Of a DNA stretch of 64,000 nt, positions 23,667-38,240 are shown in pieces. The translations under genes were made by a program, and so were the position numbers. The DNA is from Nansenia antarctica (Eukaryota; Chordata; Actinopteri; Argentiniformes; Microstomatidae): assembly GCA_963989245.1 (NCBI GenBank), contig OZ022339.1, forward strand, positions 95,353,332 through 95,417,331, read 5' to 3'. The notes under the pieces are model-generated. The model saw only the letters and a program-made list of their open reading frames with translations, was not told the origin of the DNA and searched no databases. The number at the start of each line of letters is the position of its first letter. Position 1 is the first letter of the stretch.

Positions 23667-24976
23667 TCACATACAACAGCAATGGCAGTGAGTTTTAAAA
23701 ATATTATAAAGTTTGAAGAAACCAAGCTTCATGTACTGTAAGGCCATGTCAATAGCAAGCAGACTTAGGAAATGGTCCTGGGGCCACCCGAGGATGCTGG
23801 GAGTTGGACATCCCCCCAGCTCATTATACACAATCTTCCATAGGCGCTGAGACGTCACCTAACTAGAATATGCTGAAATATTCATCAGGGAGAAAAGGTT
23901 TTTTTTTCATTAAAAAGCTTTTTCATTACCTTCCTTCTCTTACGCATGGGTTTCTGTTGGCCATCTACGAACAGCCCTGTTTTGTACTTGAACATTGACA
24001 TGTCAAGAGTTCCTCCCAGGTTTTTGGAAAGTTCAACTCGACTTCTCACACGCTCCCCCAACGGACTGCGAACGACAAAAGTTTGTAGGAAAACCTTTGG
24101 TATCCATTTGTGCTATTCAGATTGAGATTATGATCATCATATCAGTTGTCAAAAAATCTGCACTAACCATTGGTCTAAAAATATCAGATAAAGTCTGCCA
24201 GGTAGTTTTTACCTCATGTAATAAACATCTTTCTGGCCGACACTGGAACCTGAGCGACGAACGACCACTTTGCGCATCCACCCGTCTCCAAGTACTGGCC
24301 ATTCCTCCCATCCCTCTTCAGGTTTCGTTCTTTTCCTACGTGACAAACTAAAAATTGACATGAGATGAATACTGAATCATTAGGAAAAGCATAGTGGAAT
24401 AACAGAAATACAGATACAGATATGACAAGACATCAAAAGGCTATCTACAAAGAGGATTATAGGGAAATATATCCAGTAACCATTTGCTACAGAATGACCA
24501 GTATTATACACTATGGCTAGAAGTCACATAATTGATATTTGGTACTATGAACACGGCCAACAATAAACAATACCAACATACTGGTTATTGGCCCTCTTCT
24601 TGAAGTTCTTCTCACTGCCCGCCACGCTCCCGCTCCGTTCACTCTCCCCTGCAAGACTCTCCTCTTCCGCCTCCCTTCGGACAAAAATGCGTGGGTCATG
24701 CGTGCGTCATTTTCATAATCATCATCATCATCATCTTCATCATCATCTTCTACAGGTTCACACCAGTCTCCAGGAGGCTCCTCAGTAGCTCCTCCCACTT
24801 CCATCTTGGTCTCCCCGTGACGATGTTTCACAGGAGTGGCTTCATCCCGAGTATTCACAGGGCTGTCAGAGGGAGCCAGGGCCTCCGGTGGAGGTACCAC
24901 CTCAGAGATGACTTGAGTCATGACTAACAGCCTTGGATAGTAGTGCCAGATAGCAGAATCCCCATCTATACAAGTC
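23667..24976 (-). CDS. MBD-domain gene segment, copy 14
   Basis: Unit 23667-25488 (1,822 bp). Exons A 24582-24976, B 24213-24347, C 23930-24065, D to 23858. Ser haplotype with Tyr after D6. Confidence 0.5.
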
Positions 24977-25488
24977 CTATGGACAGCAAGAAAAGTCAGA
25001 GTTTAATATCAAGACTCTGCCCTTACTTTTTCTGTTATTTTTCAAGGGGAAATAACAGAAAGGCAAGAACAAGGTTTTAATATGAAGTTAAAATACAGAT
25101 TGTCAGCTTTTATTGGAGGACATTTGTATTGTTTAAACCATTTATAAACAAGAACACTCATGCATGATAGTCCCCCTATTTCATGTTTAGTATTTGGTTG
25201 CATATACACTCTGTGTTTAGAAGAATAGATTTACTATTTATTTACAAATACATGTTTCTTCACAATATACACAATTTTTGAGAAAACATATTGAATTACA
25301 AAAGGAATATAAGGTGGGTAATCTTTATCAATTTTCTAAACACCTGCAACATCACTATAGTAATTTAGACAGGTAGCAGATATGTCGTCTTTGCTTACAG
25401 AATGCATCTTGACATTTATAATAAATACCACAAGTTCAATCTGCATAGGCTTCATGTCAGAGTTAAATAACAAAATATTGTCTCATGT

Positions 25489-26798
25489 TCACATACAACA
25501 GCAATGGCAGTGAGTTTTAAAAATATTATAAAGTTTGAAGAAACCAAGCTTCATGTACTGTAAGGCCATGTCAATAGCAAGCAGACTTAGGAAATGGTCC
25601 TGGGGCCACCCGAGGATGCTGGGAGTTGGACATCCCCCCAGCTCATTATACACAATCTTCCATAGGCGCTGAGACGTCACCTAACTAGAATATGCTGAAA
25701 TATTCATCAGGGAGAAAAGGTTTTTTTTTCATTAAAAAGCTTTTTCATTACCTTCCTTCTCTTACGCATGGGTTTCTGTTGGCCATCTACGAACAGCCCT
25801 GTTTTGTACTTGAACATTGACATGTCAAGAGTTCCTCCCAGGTTTTTGGAAAGTTCAACTCGACTTCTCACACGCTCCCCCAACGGACTGCGAACGACAA
25901 AAGTTTGTAGGAAAACCTTTGGTATCCATTTGTGCTATTCAGATTGAGATTATGATCATCATATCAGTTGTCAAAAAATCTGCACTAACCATTGGTCTAA
26001 AAATATCAGATAAAGTCTGCCAGGTAGTTTTTACCTCATGTAATAAACATCTTTCTGGCCGACACTGGAACCTGAGCGACGAACGACCACTTTGCGCATC
26101 CACCCGTCTCCAAGTACTGGCCATTCCTCCCATCCCTCTTCAGGTTTCGTTCTTTTCCTACGTGACAAACTAAAAATTGACATGAGATGAATACTGAATC
26201 ATTAGGAAAAGCATAGTGGAATAACAGAAATACAGATACAGATATGACAAGACATCAAAAGGCTATCTACAAAGAGGATTATAGGGAAATATATCCAGTA
26301 ACCATTTGCTACAGAATGACCAGTATTATACACTATGGCTAGAAGTCACATAATTGATATTTGGTACTATGAACACGGCCAACAATAAACAATACCAACA
26401 TACTGGTTATTGGCCCTCTTCTTGAAGTTCTTCTCACTGCCCGCCACGCTCCCGCTCCGTTCACTCTCCCCTGCAAGACTCTCCTCTTCCGCCTCCCTTC
26501 GGACAAAAATGCGTGGGTCATGCGTGCGTCATTTTCATCATCATCATCATCATCATCTTCATCATCATCTTCTACAGGTTCACACCAGTCTCCAGGAGGC
26601 TCCTCAGTAGCTCCTCCCACTTCCATCTTGGTCTCCCCGTGACGATGTTTCACAGGAGTGGCTTCATCCCGAGTATTCACAGGGCTGTCAGAGGGAGCCA
26701 GGGCCTCCGGTGGAGGTACCACCTCAGAGATGACTTGAGTCATGACTAACAGCCTTGGATAGTAGTGCCAGATAGCAGCATCCCCATCTATACAAGTC
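25489..26798 (-). CDS. MBD-domain gene segment, copy 15
   Basis: Unit 25489-27312 (1,824 bp). Exons A 26404-26798, B 26035-26169, C 25752-25887, D to 25680. Ala haplotype, D3-E-D7, ggctc spacer marker; indistinguishable by eye from copy 13. Confidence 0.5.
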
Positions 26799-27312
26799 CT
26801 ATGGACAGCAAGAAAAGTCAGAGTTTAATATCAAGACTCTGCCCTTACTTTTTCTGTTATTTTTCAAGGGGAAATAACAGAAAGGCAAGAACAAGGTTTT
26901 AATATGAAGTTAAAATACAGATTGTCAGCTTTTATTGGAGGACATTTGTATTGTTTAAACCATTTATAAACAAGAACACTCTCATGCATGATAGTCCCCC
27001 TATTTCATGTTTAGTATTTGGTTGCATATACACTCTGTGTTTAGAAGAATAGATTTACTATTTATTTACAAATACATGTTTCTTCACAATATACACAATT
27101 CTTGAGAAAACATATTGAATTACAAAAGGAATATAAGGTGGGTAATCTTTATCAATTTTCTAAACACCTGCAACATCACTATAGTAATTTAGACAGGTAG
27201 CAGATATGTCGTCTTTGCTTACAGAATGGCTCTTGACATTTATAATAAATACCACAAGTTCAATCTGCATAGGCTTCATGTCAGAGTTAAATAACAAAAT
27301 ATTGTCTCATGT

Positions 27313-28622
27313 TCACATACAACAGCAATGGCAGTGAGTTTTAAAAATATTATAAAGTTTGAAGAAACCAAGCTTCATGTACTGTAAGGCCATGTCAATA
27401 GCAAGCAGACTTAGGAAATGGTCCTGGGGCCACCCGAGGATGCTGGGAGTTGGACATCCCCCCAGCTCATTATACACAATCTTCCATAGGCGCTGAGACG
27501 TCACCTAACTAGAATATGCTGAAATATTCATCAGGGAGAAAAGGTTTTTTTTTCATTAAAAAGCTTTTTCATTACCTTCCTTCTCTTACGCATGGGTTTC
27601 TGTTGGCCATCTACGAACAGCCCTGTTTTGTACTTGAACATTGACATGTCAAGAGTTCCTCCCAGGTTTTTGGAAAGTTCAACTCGACTTCTCACACGCT
27701 CCCCCAACGGACTGCGAACGACAAAAGTTTGTAGGAAAACCTTTGGTATCCATTTGTGCTATTCAGATTGAGATTATGATCATCATATCAGTTGTCAAAA
27801 AATCTGCACTAACCATTGGTCTAAAAATATCAGATAAAGTCTGCCAGGTAGTTTTTACCTCATGTAATAAACATCTTTCTGGCCGACACTGGAACCTGAG
27901 CGACGAACGACCACTTTGCGCATCCACCCGTCTCCAAGTACTGGCCATTCCTCCCATCCCTCTTCAGGTTTCGTTCTTTTCCTACGTGACAAACTAAAAA
28001 TTGACATGAGATGAATACTGAATCATTAGGAAAAGCATAGTGGAATAACAGAAATACAGATACAGATATGACAAGACATCAAAAGGCTATCTACAAAGAG
28101 GATTATAGGGAAATATATCCAGTAACCATTTGCTACAGAATGACCAGTATTATACACTATGGCTAGAAGTCACATAATTGATATTTGGTACTATGAACAC
28201 GGCCAACAATAAACAATACCAACATACTGGTTATTGGCCCTCTTCTTGAAGTTCTTCTCACTGCCCGCCACGCTCCCGCTCCGTTCACTCTCCCCTGCAA
28301 GACTCTCCTCTTCCGCCTCCCTTCGGACAAAAATGCGTGGGTCATGCGTGCGTCATTTTCATAATCATCATCATCATCATCTTCATCATCATCTTCTACA
28401 GGTTCACACCAGTCTCCAGGAGGCTCCTCAGTAGCTCCTCCCACTTCCATCTTGGTCTCCCCGTGACGATGTTTCACAGGAGTGGCTTCATCCCGAGTAT
28501 TCACAGGGCTGTCAGAGGGAGCCAGGGCCTCCGGTGGAGGTACCACCTCAGAGATGACTTGAGTCATGACTAACAGCCTTGGATAGTAGTGCCAGATAGC
28601 AGAATCCCCATCTGTACAAGTC
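27313..28622 (-). CDS. MBD-domain gene segment, copy 16
   Basis: Unit 27313-29134 (1,822 bp). Exons A 28228-28622, B 27859-27993, C 27576-27711, D to 27504. Ser haplotype with Tyr after D6. Private A-to-G at 28614 changes Ile to Thr in the IDGD motif of exon A. Confidence 0.5.
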
Positions 28623-29134
28623 CTATGGACAGCAAGAAAAGTCAGAGTTTAATATCAAGACTCTGCCCTTACTTTTTCTGTTATTTTTCAAGGGGAAATA
28701 ACAGAAAGGCAAGAACAAGGTTTTAATATGAAGTTAAAATACAGATTGTCAGCTTTTATTGGAGGACATTTGTATTGTTTAAACCATTTATAAACAAGAA
28801 CACTCATGCATGATAGTCCCCCTATTTCATGTTTAGTATTTGGTTGCATATACACTCTGTGTTTAGAAGAATAGATTTACTATTTATTTACAAATACATG
28901 TTTCTTCACAATATACACAATTTTTGAGAAAACATATTGAATTACAAAAGGAATATAAGGTGGGTAATCTTTATCAATTTTCTAAACACCTGCAACATCA
29001 CTATAGTAATTTAGACAGGTAGCAGATATGTCGTCTTTGCTTACAGAATGCATCTTGACATTTATAATAAATACCACAAGTTCAATCTGCATAGGCTTCA
29101 TGTCAGAGTTAAATAACAAAATATTGTCTCATGT

Positions 29135-30444
29135 TCACATACAACAGCAATGGCAGTGAGTTTTAAAAATATTATAAAGTTTGAAGAAACCAAGCTTCAT
29201 GTACTGTAAGGCCATGTCAATAGCAAGCAGACTTAGGAAATGGTCCTGGGGCCACCCGAGGATGCTGGGAGTTGGACATCCCCCCAGCTCATTATACACA
29301 ATCTTCCATAGGCGCTGAGACGTCACCTAACTAGAATATGCTGAAATATTCATCAGGGAGAAAAGGTTTTTTTTTCATTAAAAAGCTTTTTCATTACCTT
29401 CCTTCTCTTACGCATGGGTTTCTGTTGGCCATCTACGAACAGCCCTGTTTTGTACTTGAACATTGACATGTCAAGAGTTCCTCCCAGGTTTTTGGAAAGT
29501 TCAACTCGACTTCTCACACGCTCCCCCAACGGACTGCGAACGACAAAAGTTTGTAGGAAAACCTTTGGTATCCATTTGTGCTATTCAGATTGAGATTATG
29601 ATCATCATATCAGTTGTCAAAAAATCTGCACTAACCATTGGTCTAAAAATATCAGATAAAGTCTGCCAGGTAGTTTTTACCTCATGTAATAAACATCTTT
29701 CTGGCCGACACTGGAACCTGAGCGACGAACGACCACTTTGCGCATCCACCCGTCTCCAAGTACTGGCCATTCCTCCCATCCCTCTTCAGGTTTCGTTCTT
29801 TTCCTACGTGACAAACTAAAAATTGACATGAGATGAATACTGAATCATTAGGAAAAGCATAGTGGAATAACAGAAATACAGATACAGATATGACAAGACA
29901 TCAAAAGGCTATCTACAAAGAGGATTATAGGGAAATATATCCAGTAACCATTTGCTACAGAATGACCAGTATTATACACTATGGCTAGAAGTCACATAAT
30001 TGATATTTGGTACTATGAACACGGCCAACAATAAACAATACCAACATACTGGTTATTGGCCCTCTTCTTGAAGTTCTTCTCACTGCCCGCCACGCTCCCG
30101 CTCCGTTCACTCTCCCCTGCAAGACTCTCCTCTTCCGCCTCCCTTCGGACAAAAATGCGTGGGTCATGCGTGCGTCATTTTCATCATCATCATCATCATC
30201 ATCTTCATCATCATCTTCTACAGGTTCACACCAGTCTCCAGGAGGCTCCTCAGTAGCTCCTCCCACTTCCATCTTGGTCTCCCCGTGACGATGTTTCACA
30301 GGAGTGGCTTCATCCCGAGTATTCACAGGGCTGTCAGAGGGAGCCAGGGCCTCCGGTGGAGGTACCACCTCAGAGATGACTTGAGTCATGACTAACAGCC
30401 TTGGATAGTAGTGCCAGATAGCAGCATCCCCATCTATACAAGTC
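29135..30444 (-). CDS. MBD-domain gene segment, copy 17
   Basis: Unit 29135-30958 (1,824 bp). Exons A 30050-30444, B 29681-29815, C 29398-29533, D to 29326. Ala haplotype, D3-E-D7, but gcatc rather than the ggctc spacer marker of copies 13 and 15. Confidence 0.5.
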
Positions 30445-30958
30445 CTATGGACAGCAAGAAAAGTCAGAGTTTAATATCAAGACTCTGCCCTTACTTTTTC
30501 TGTTATTTTTCAAGGGGAAATAACAGAAAGGCAAGAACAAGGTTTTAATATGAAGTTAAAATACAGATTGTCAGCTTTTATTGGAGGACATTTGTATTGT
30601 TTAAACCATTTATAAACAAGAACACTCTCATGCATGATAGTCCCCCTATTTCATGTTTAGTATTTGGTTGCATATACACTCTGTGTTTAGAAGAATAGAT
30701 TTACTATTTATTTACAAATACATGTTTCTTCACAATATACACAATTCTTGAGAAAACATATTGAATTACAAAAGGAATATAAGGTGGGTAATCTTTATCA
30801 ATTTTCTAAACACCTGCAACATCACTATAGTAATTTAGACAGGTAGCAGATATGTCGTCTTTGCTTACAGAATGCATCTTGACATTTATAATAAATACCA
30901 CAAGTTCAATCTGCATAGGCTTCATGTCAGAGTTAAATAACAAAATATTGTCTCATGT

Positions 30959-32268
30959 TCACATACAACAGCAATGGCAGTGAGTTTTAAAAATATTATA
31001 AAGTTTGAAGAAACCAAGCTTCATGTACTGTAAGGCCATGTCAATAGCAAGCAGACTTAGGAAATGGTCCTGGGGCCACCCGAGGATGCTGGGAGTTGGA
31101 CATCCCCCCAGCTCATTATACACAATCTTCCATAGGCGCTGAGACGTCACCTAACTAGAATATGCAGAAATATTCATCAGGGAGAAAAGGTTTTTTTTTC
31201 ATTAAAAAGCTTTTTCATTACCTTCCTTCTCTTACGCATGGGTTTCTGTTGGCCATCTACGAACAGCCCTGTTTTGTACTTGAACATTGACATGTCAAGA
31301 GTTCCTCCCAGGTTTTTGGAAAGTTCAACTCGACTTCTCACACGCTCCCCCAACGGACTGCGAACGACAAAAGTTTGTAGGAAAACCTTTGGTATCCATT
31401 TGTGCTATTCAGATTGAGATTATGATCATCATATCAGTTGTCAAAAAATCTGCACTAACCATTGGTCTAAAAATATCAGATAAAGTCTGCCAGGTAGTTT
31501 TTACCTCATGTAATAAACATCTTTCTGGCCGACACTGGAACCTGAGCGACGAACGACCACTTTGCGCATCCACCCGTCTCCAAGTACTGGCCATTCCTCC
31601 CATCCCTCTTCAGGTTTCGTTCTTTTCCTACGTGACAAACTAAAAATTGACATGAGATGAATACTGAATCATTAGGAAAAGCATAGTGGAATAACAGAAA
31701 TACAGATACAGATATGACAAGACATCAAAAGGCTATCTACAAAGAGGATTATAGGGAAATATATCCAGTAACCATTTGCTACAGAATGACCAGTATTATA
31801 CACTATGGCTAGAAGTCACATAATTGATATTTGGTACTATGAACACGGCCAACAATAAACAATACCAACATACTGGTTATTGGCCCTCTTCTTGAAGTTC
31901 TTCTCACTGCCCGCCACGCTCCCGCTCCGTTCACTCTCCCCTGCAAGACTCTCCTCTTCCGCCTCCCTTCGGACAAAAATGCGTGGGTCATGCGTGCGTC
32001 ATTTTCATCATCATCATCATCATCATCTTCATCATCATCTTCTACAGGTTCACACCAGTCTCCAGGAGGCTCCTCAGTAGCTCCTCCCACTTCCATCTTG
32101 GTCTCCCCGTGACGATGTTTCACAGGAGTGGCTTCATCCCGAGTATTCACAGGGCTGTCAGAGGGAGCCAGGGCCTCCGGTGGAGGTACCACCTCAGAGA
32201 TGACTTGAGTCATGACTAACAGCCTTGGATAGTAGTGCCAGATAGCAGAATCCCCATCTATACAAGTC
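30959..32268 (-). CDS. MBD-domain gene segment, copy 18
   Basis: Unit 30959-32780 (1,822 bp). Exons A 31874-32268, B 31505-31639, C 31222-31357, D to 31150. Ser haplotype, D3-E-D7, no Tyr; the C/D intron reads atgcag where most neighbours read atgctg. Confidence 0.5.
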
Positions 32269-32780
32269 CTATGGACAGCAAGAAAAGTCAGAGTTTAATA
32301 TCAAGACTCTGCCCTTACTTTTTCTGTTATTTTTCAAGGGGAAATAACAGAAAGGCAAGAACAAGGTTTTAATATGAAGTTAAAATACAGATTGTCAGCT
32401 TTTATTGGAGGACATTTGTATTGTTTAAACCATTTATAAACAAGAACACTCATGCATGATAGTCCCCCTATTTCATGTTTAGTATTTGGTTGCATATACA
32501 CTCTGTGTTTAGAAGAATAGATTTACTATTTATTTACAAATACATGTTTCTTCACAATATACACAATTTTTGAGAAAACATATTGAATTACAAAAGGAAT
32601 ATAAGGTGGGTAATCTTTATCAATTTTCTAAACACCTGCAACATCACTATAGTAATTTAGACAGGTAGCAGATATGTCGTCTTTGCTTACAGAATGCATC
32701 TTGACATTTATAATAAATACCACAAGTTCAATCTGCATAGGCTTCATGTCAGAGTTAAATAACAAAATATTGTCTCATGT

Positions 32781-34078
32781 TCACATACAACAGCAATGGC
32801 AGTGAGTTTTAAAAATATTATAAAGTTTGAAGAAACCAAGCTTCATGTACTGTAAGGCCATGTCAATAGCAAGCAGACTTAGGAAATGGTCCTGGGGCCA
32901 CCCGAGGATGCTGGGAGTTGGACATCCCCCCAGCTCATTATACACAATCTTCCATAGGCGCTGAGACGTCACCTAACTAGAATATGCTGAAATATTCATC
33001 AGGGAGAAAAGGTTTTTTTTTCATTAAAAAGCTTTTTCATTACCTTCCTTCTCTTACGCATGGGTTTCTGTTGGCCATCTACGAACAGCCCTGTTTTGTA
33101 CTTGAACATTGACATGTCAAGAGTTCCTCCCAGGTTTTTGGAAAGTTCAACTCGACTTCTCACACGCTCCCCCAACGGACTGCGAACGACAAAAGTTTGT
33201 AGGAAAACCTTTGGTATCCATTTGTGCTATTCAGATTGAGATTATGATCATCATATCAGTTGTCAAAAAATCTGCACTAACCATTGGTCTAAAAATATCA
33301 GATAAAGTCTGCCAGGTAGTTTTTACCTCATGTAATAAACATCTTTCTGGCCGACACTGGAACCTGAGCGACGAACGACCACTTTGCGCATCCACCCGTC
33401 TCCAAGTACTGGCCATTCCTCCCATCCCTCTTCAGGTTTCGTTCTTTTCCTACGTGACAAACTAAAAATTGACATGAGATGAATACTGAATCATTAGGAA
33501 AAGCATAGTGGAATAACAGAAATACAGATACAGATATGACAAGACATCAAAAGGCTATCTACAAAGAGGATTATAGGGAAATATATCCAGTAACCATTTG
33601 CTACAGAATGACCAGTATTATACACTATGGCTAGAAGTCACATAATTGATATTTGGTACTATGAACACGGCCAACAATAAACAATACCAACATACTGGTT
33701 ATTGGCCCTCTTCTTGAAGTTCTTCTCACTGCCCGCCACGCTCCCGCTCCGTTCACTCTCCCCTGCAAGACTCTCCTCTTCCGCCTCCCTTCGGACAAAA
33801 ATGCGTGGGTCATCCGTGCGTCATTTTCATCATCATCATCATCATCATCTTCTACAGGTTCACACCAGTCTCCAGGAGGCTCCTCAGTAGCTCCTCCCAC
33901 TTCCATCTTGGTCTCCCCGTGACGATGTTTCACAGGAGTGTCTTCATCCCGAGTATTCACAGGGCTGTCAGAGGGAGCCAGGGCCTCCGGTGGAGGTACC
34001 ACCTCAGAGATGACTTGAGTCATGACTAACAGCCTTGGATAGTAGTGCCAGATAGCAGCATCCCCATCTATACAAGTC
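32781..34078 (-). CDS. MBD-domain gene segment, copy 19 (GAA-less lineage)
   Basis: Unit 32781-34592 (1,812 bp). Exons A 33696-34078, B 33327-33461, C 33044-33179, D to 32972. Seven uninterrupted Asp codons, DEDTP, attaataat tail; otherwise like copy 6. Confidence 0.5.
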
Positions 34079-34592
34079 CTATGGACAGCAAGAAAAGTCA
34101 GAGTTTAATATCAAGACTCTGCCCTTACTTTTTCTGTTATTTTTCAAGGGGAAATAACAGAAAGGCAAGAACAAGGTTTTAATATGAAGTTAAAATACAG
34201 ATTGTCAGCTTTTATTGGAGGACATTTGTATTGTTTAAACCATTTATAAACAAGAACACTCTCATGCATGATAGTCCCCCTATTTCATGTTTAGTATTTG
34301 GTTGCATATACACTCTGTGTTTAGAAGAATAGATTTACTATTTATTTACAAATACATGTTTCTTCACAATATACACAATTCTTGAGAAAACATATTGAAT
34401 TACAAAAGGAATATAAGGTGGGTAATCTTTATCAATTTTCTAAACACCTGCAACATCACTATAGTAATTTAGACAGGTAGCAGATATGTCGTCTTTGCTT
34501 ACAGAATGCATCTTGACATTAATAATAAATACCACAAGTTCAATCTGCATAGGCTTCATGTCAGAGTTAAATAACAAAATATTGTCTCATGT

Positions 34593-35902
34593 TCACATAC
34601 AACAGCAATGGCAGTGAGTTTTAAAAATATTATAAAGTTTGAAGAAACCAAGCTTCATGTACTGTAAGGCCATGTCAATAGCAAGCAGACTTAGGAAATG
34701 GTCCTGGGGCCACCCGAGGATGCTGGGAGTTGGACATCCCCCCAGCTCATTATACACAATCTTCCATAGGCGCTGAGACGTCACCTAACTAGAATATGCT
34801 GAAATATTCATCAGGGAGAAAAGGTTTTTTTTTCATTAAAAAGCTTTTTCATTACCTTCCTTCTCTTACGCATGGGTTTCTGTTGGCCATCTACGAACAG
34901 CCCTGTTTTGTACTTGAACATTGACATGTCAAGAGTTCCTCCCAGGTTTTTGGAAAGTTCAACTCGACTTCTCACACGCTCCCCCAACGGACTGCGAACG
35001 ACAAAAGTTTGTAGGAAAACCTTTGGTATCCATTTGTGCTATTCAGATTGAGATTATGATCATCATATCAGTTGTCAAAAAATCTGCACTAACCATTGGT
35101 CTAAAAATATCAGATAAAGTCTGCCAGGTAGTTTTTACCTCATGTAATAAACATCTTTCTGGCCGACACTGGAACCTGAGCGACGAACGACCACTTTGCG
35201 CATCCACCCGTCTCCAAGTACTGGCCATTCCTCCCATCCCTCTTCAGGTTTCGTTCTTTTCCTACGTGACAAACTAAAAATTGACATGAGATGAATACTG
35301 AATCATTAGGAAAAGCATAGTGGAATAACAGAAATACAGATACAGATATGACAAGACATCAAAAGGCTATCTACAAAGAGGATTATAGGGAAATATATCC
35401 AGTAACCATTTGCTACAGAATGACCAGTATTATACACTATGGCTAGAAGTCACATAATTGATATTTGGTACTATGAACACGGCCAACAATAAACAATACC
35501 AACATACTGGTTATTGGCCCTCTTCTTGAAGTTCTTCTCACTGCCCGCCACGCTCCCGCTCCGTTCACTCTCCCCTGCAAGACTCTCCTCTTCCGCCTCC
35601 CTTCGGACAAAAATGCGTGGGTCATGCGTGCGTCATTTTCATCATCATCATCATCATCATCTTCATCATCATCTTCTACAGGTTCACACCAGTCTCCAGG
35701 AGGCTCCTCAGTAGCTCCTCCCACTTCCATCTTGGTCTCCCCGTGACGATGTTTCACAGGAGTGGCTTCATCCCGAGTATTCACAGGGCTGTCAGAGGGA
35801 GCCAGGGCCTCCGGTGGAGGTACCACCTCAGAGATGACTTGAGTCATGACTAACAGCCTTGGATAGTAGTGCCAGATAGCAGCATCCCCATCTATACAAG
35901 TC
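34593..35902 (-). CDS. MBD-domain gene segment, copy 20
   Basis: Unit 34593-36416 (1,824 bp). Exons A 35508-35902, B 35139-35273, C 34856-34991, D to 34784. Ala haplotype, D3-E-D7, gcatc spacer marker. Confidence 0.5.
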
Positions 35903-36416
35903 CTATGGACAGCAAGAAAAGTCAGAGTTTAATATCAAGACTCTGCCCTTACTTTTTCTGTTATTTTTCAAGGGGAAATAACAGAAAGGCAAGAACAAGG
36001 TTTTAATATGAAGTTAAAATACAGATTGTCAGCTTTTATTGGAGGACATTTGTATTGTTTAAACCATTTATAAACAAGAACACTCTCATGCATGATAGTC
36101 CCCCTATTTCATGTTTAGTATTTGGTTGCATATACACTCTGTGTTTAGAAGAATAGATTTACTATTTATTTACAAATACATGTTTCTTCACAATATACAC
36201 AATTCTTGAGAAAACATATTGAATTACAAAAGGAATATAAGGTGGGTAATCTTTATCAATTTTCTAAACACCTGCAACATCACTATAGTAATTTAGACAG
36301 GTAGCAGATATGTCGTCTTTGCTTACAGAATGCATCTTGACATTTATAATAAATACCACAAGTTCAATCTGCATAGGCTTCATGTCAGAGTTAAATAACA
36401 AAATATTGTCTCATGT

Positions 36417-37726
36417 TCACATACAACAGCAATGGCAGTGAGTTTTAAAAATATTATAAAGTTTGAAGAAACCAAGCTTCATGTACTGTAAGGCCATGTC
36501 AATAGCAAGCAGACTTAGGAAATGGTCCTGGGGCCACCCGAGGATGCTGGGAGTTGGACATCCCCCCAGCTCATTATACACAATCTTCCATAGGCGCTGA
36601 GACGTCACCTAACTAGAATATGCAGAAATATTCATCAGGGAGAAAAGGTTTTTTTTTCATTAAAAAGCTTTTTCATTACCTTCCTTCTCTTACGCATGGG
36701 TTTCTGTTGGCCATCTACGAACAGCCCTGTTTTGTACTTGAACATTGACATGTCAAGAGTTCCTCCCAGGTTTTTGGAAAGTTCAACTCGACTTCTCACA
36801 CGCTCCCCCAACGGACTGCGAACGACAAAAGTTTGTAGGAAAACCTTTGGTATCCATTTGTGCTATTCAGATTGAGATTATGATCATCATATCAGTTGTC
36901 AAAAAATCTGCACTAACCATTGGTCTAAAAATATCAGATAAAGTCTGCCAGGTAGTTTTTACCTCATGTAATAAACATCTTTCTGGCCGACACTGGAACC
37001 TGAGCGACGAACGACCACTTTGCGCATCCACCCGTCTCCAAGTACTGGCCATTCCTCCCATCCCTCTTCAGGTTTCGTTCTTTTCCTACGTGACAAACTA
37101 AAAATTGACATGAGATGAATACTGAATCATTAGGAAAAGCATAGTGGAATAACAGAAATACAGATACAGATATGACAAGACATCAAAAGGCTATCTACAA
37201 AGAGGATTATAGGGAAATATATCCAGTAACCATTTGCTACAGAATGACCAGTATTATACACTATGGCTAGAAGTCACATAATTGATATTTGGTACTATGA
37301 ACACGGCCAACAATAAACAATACCAACATACTGGTTATTGGCCCTCTTCTTGAAGTTCTTCTCACTGCCCGCCACGCTCCCGCTCCGTTCACTCTCCCCT
37401 GCAAGACTCTCCTCTTCCGCCTCCCTTCGGACAAAAATGCGTGGGTCATGCGTGCGTCATTTTCATCATCATCATCATCATCATCTTCATCATCATCTTC
37501 TACAGGTTCACACCAGTCTCCAGGAGGCTCCTCAGTAGCTCCTCCCACTTCCATCTTGGTCTCCCCGTGACGATGTTTCACAGGAGTGGCTTCATCCCGA
37601 GTATTCACAGGGCTGTCAGAGGGAGCCAGGGCCTCCGGTGGAGGTACCACCTCAGAGATGACTTGAGTCATGACTAACAGCCTTGGATAGTAGTGCCAGA
37701 TAGCAGCATCCCCATCTATACAAGTC
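36417..37726 (-). CDS. MBD-domain gene segment, copy 21
   Basis: Unit 36417-38240 (1,824 bp). Exons A 37332-37726, B 36963-37097, C 36680-36815, D to 36608. D3-E-D7. Private G-to-A at 37902 in the spacer. Confidence 0.5.
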
Positions 37727-38240
37727 CTATGGACAGCAAGAAAAGTCAGAGTTTAATATCAAGACTCTGCCCTTACTTTTTCTGTTATTTTTCAAGGGGA
37801 AATAACAGAAAGGCAAGAACAAGGTTTTAATATGAAGTTAAAATACAGATTGTCAGCTTTTATTGGAGGACATTTGTATTGTTTAAACCATTTATAAACA
37901 AAAACACTCTCATGCATGATAGTCCCCCTATTTCATGTTTAGTATTTGGTTGCATATACACTCTGTGTTTAGAAGAATAGATTTACTATTTATTTACAAA
38001 TACATGTTTCTTCACAATATACACAATTCTTGAGAAAACATATTGAATTACAAAAGGAATATAAGGTGGGTAATCTTTATCAATTTTCTAAACACCTGCA
38101 ACATCACTATAGTAATTTAGACAGGTAGCAGATATGTCGTCTTTGCTTACAGAATGCATCTTGACATTTATAATAAATACCACAAGTTCAATCTGCATAG
38201 GCTTCATGTCAGAGTTAAATAACAAAATATTGTCTCATGT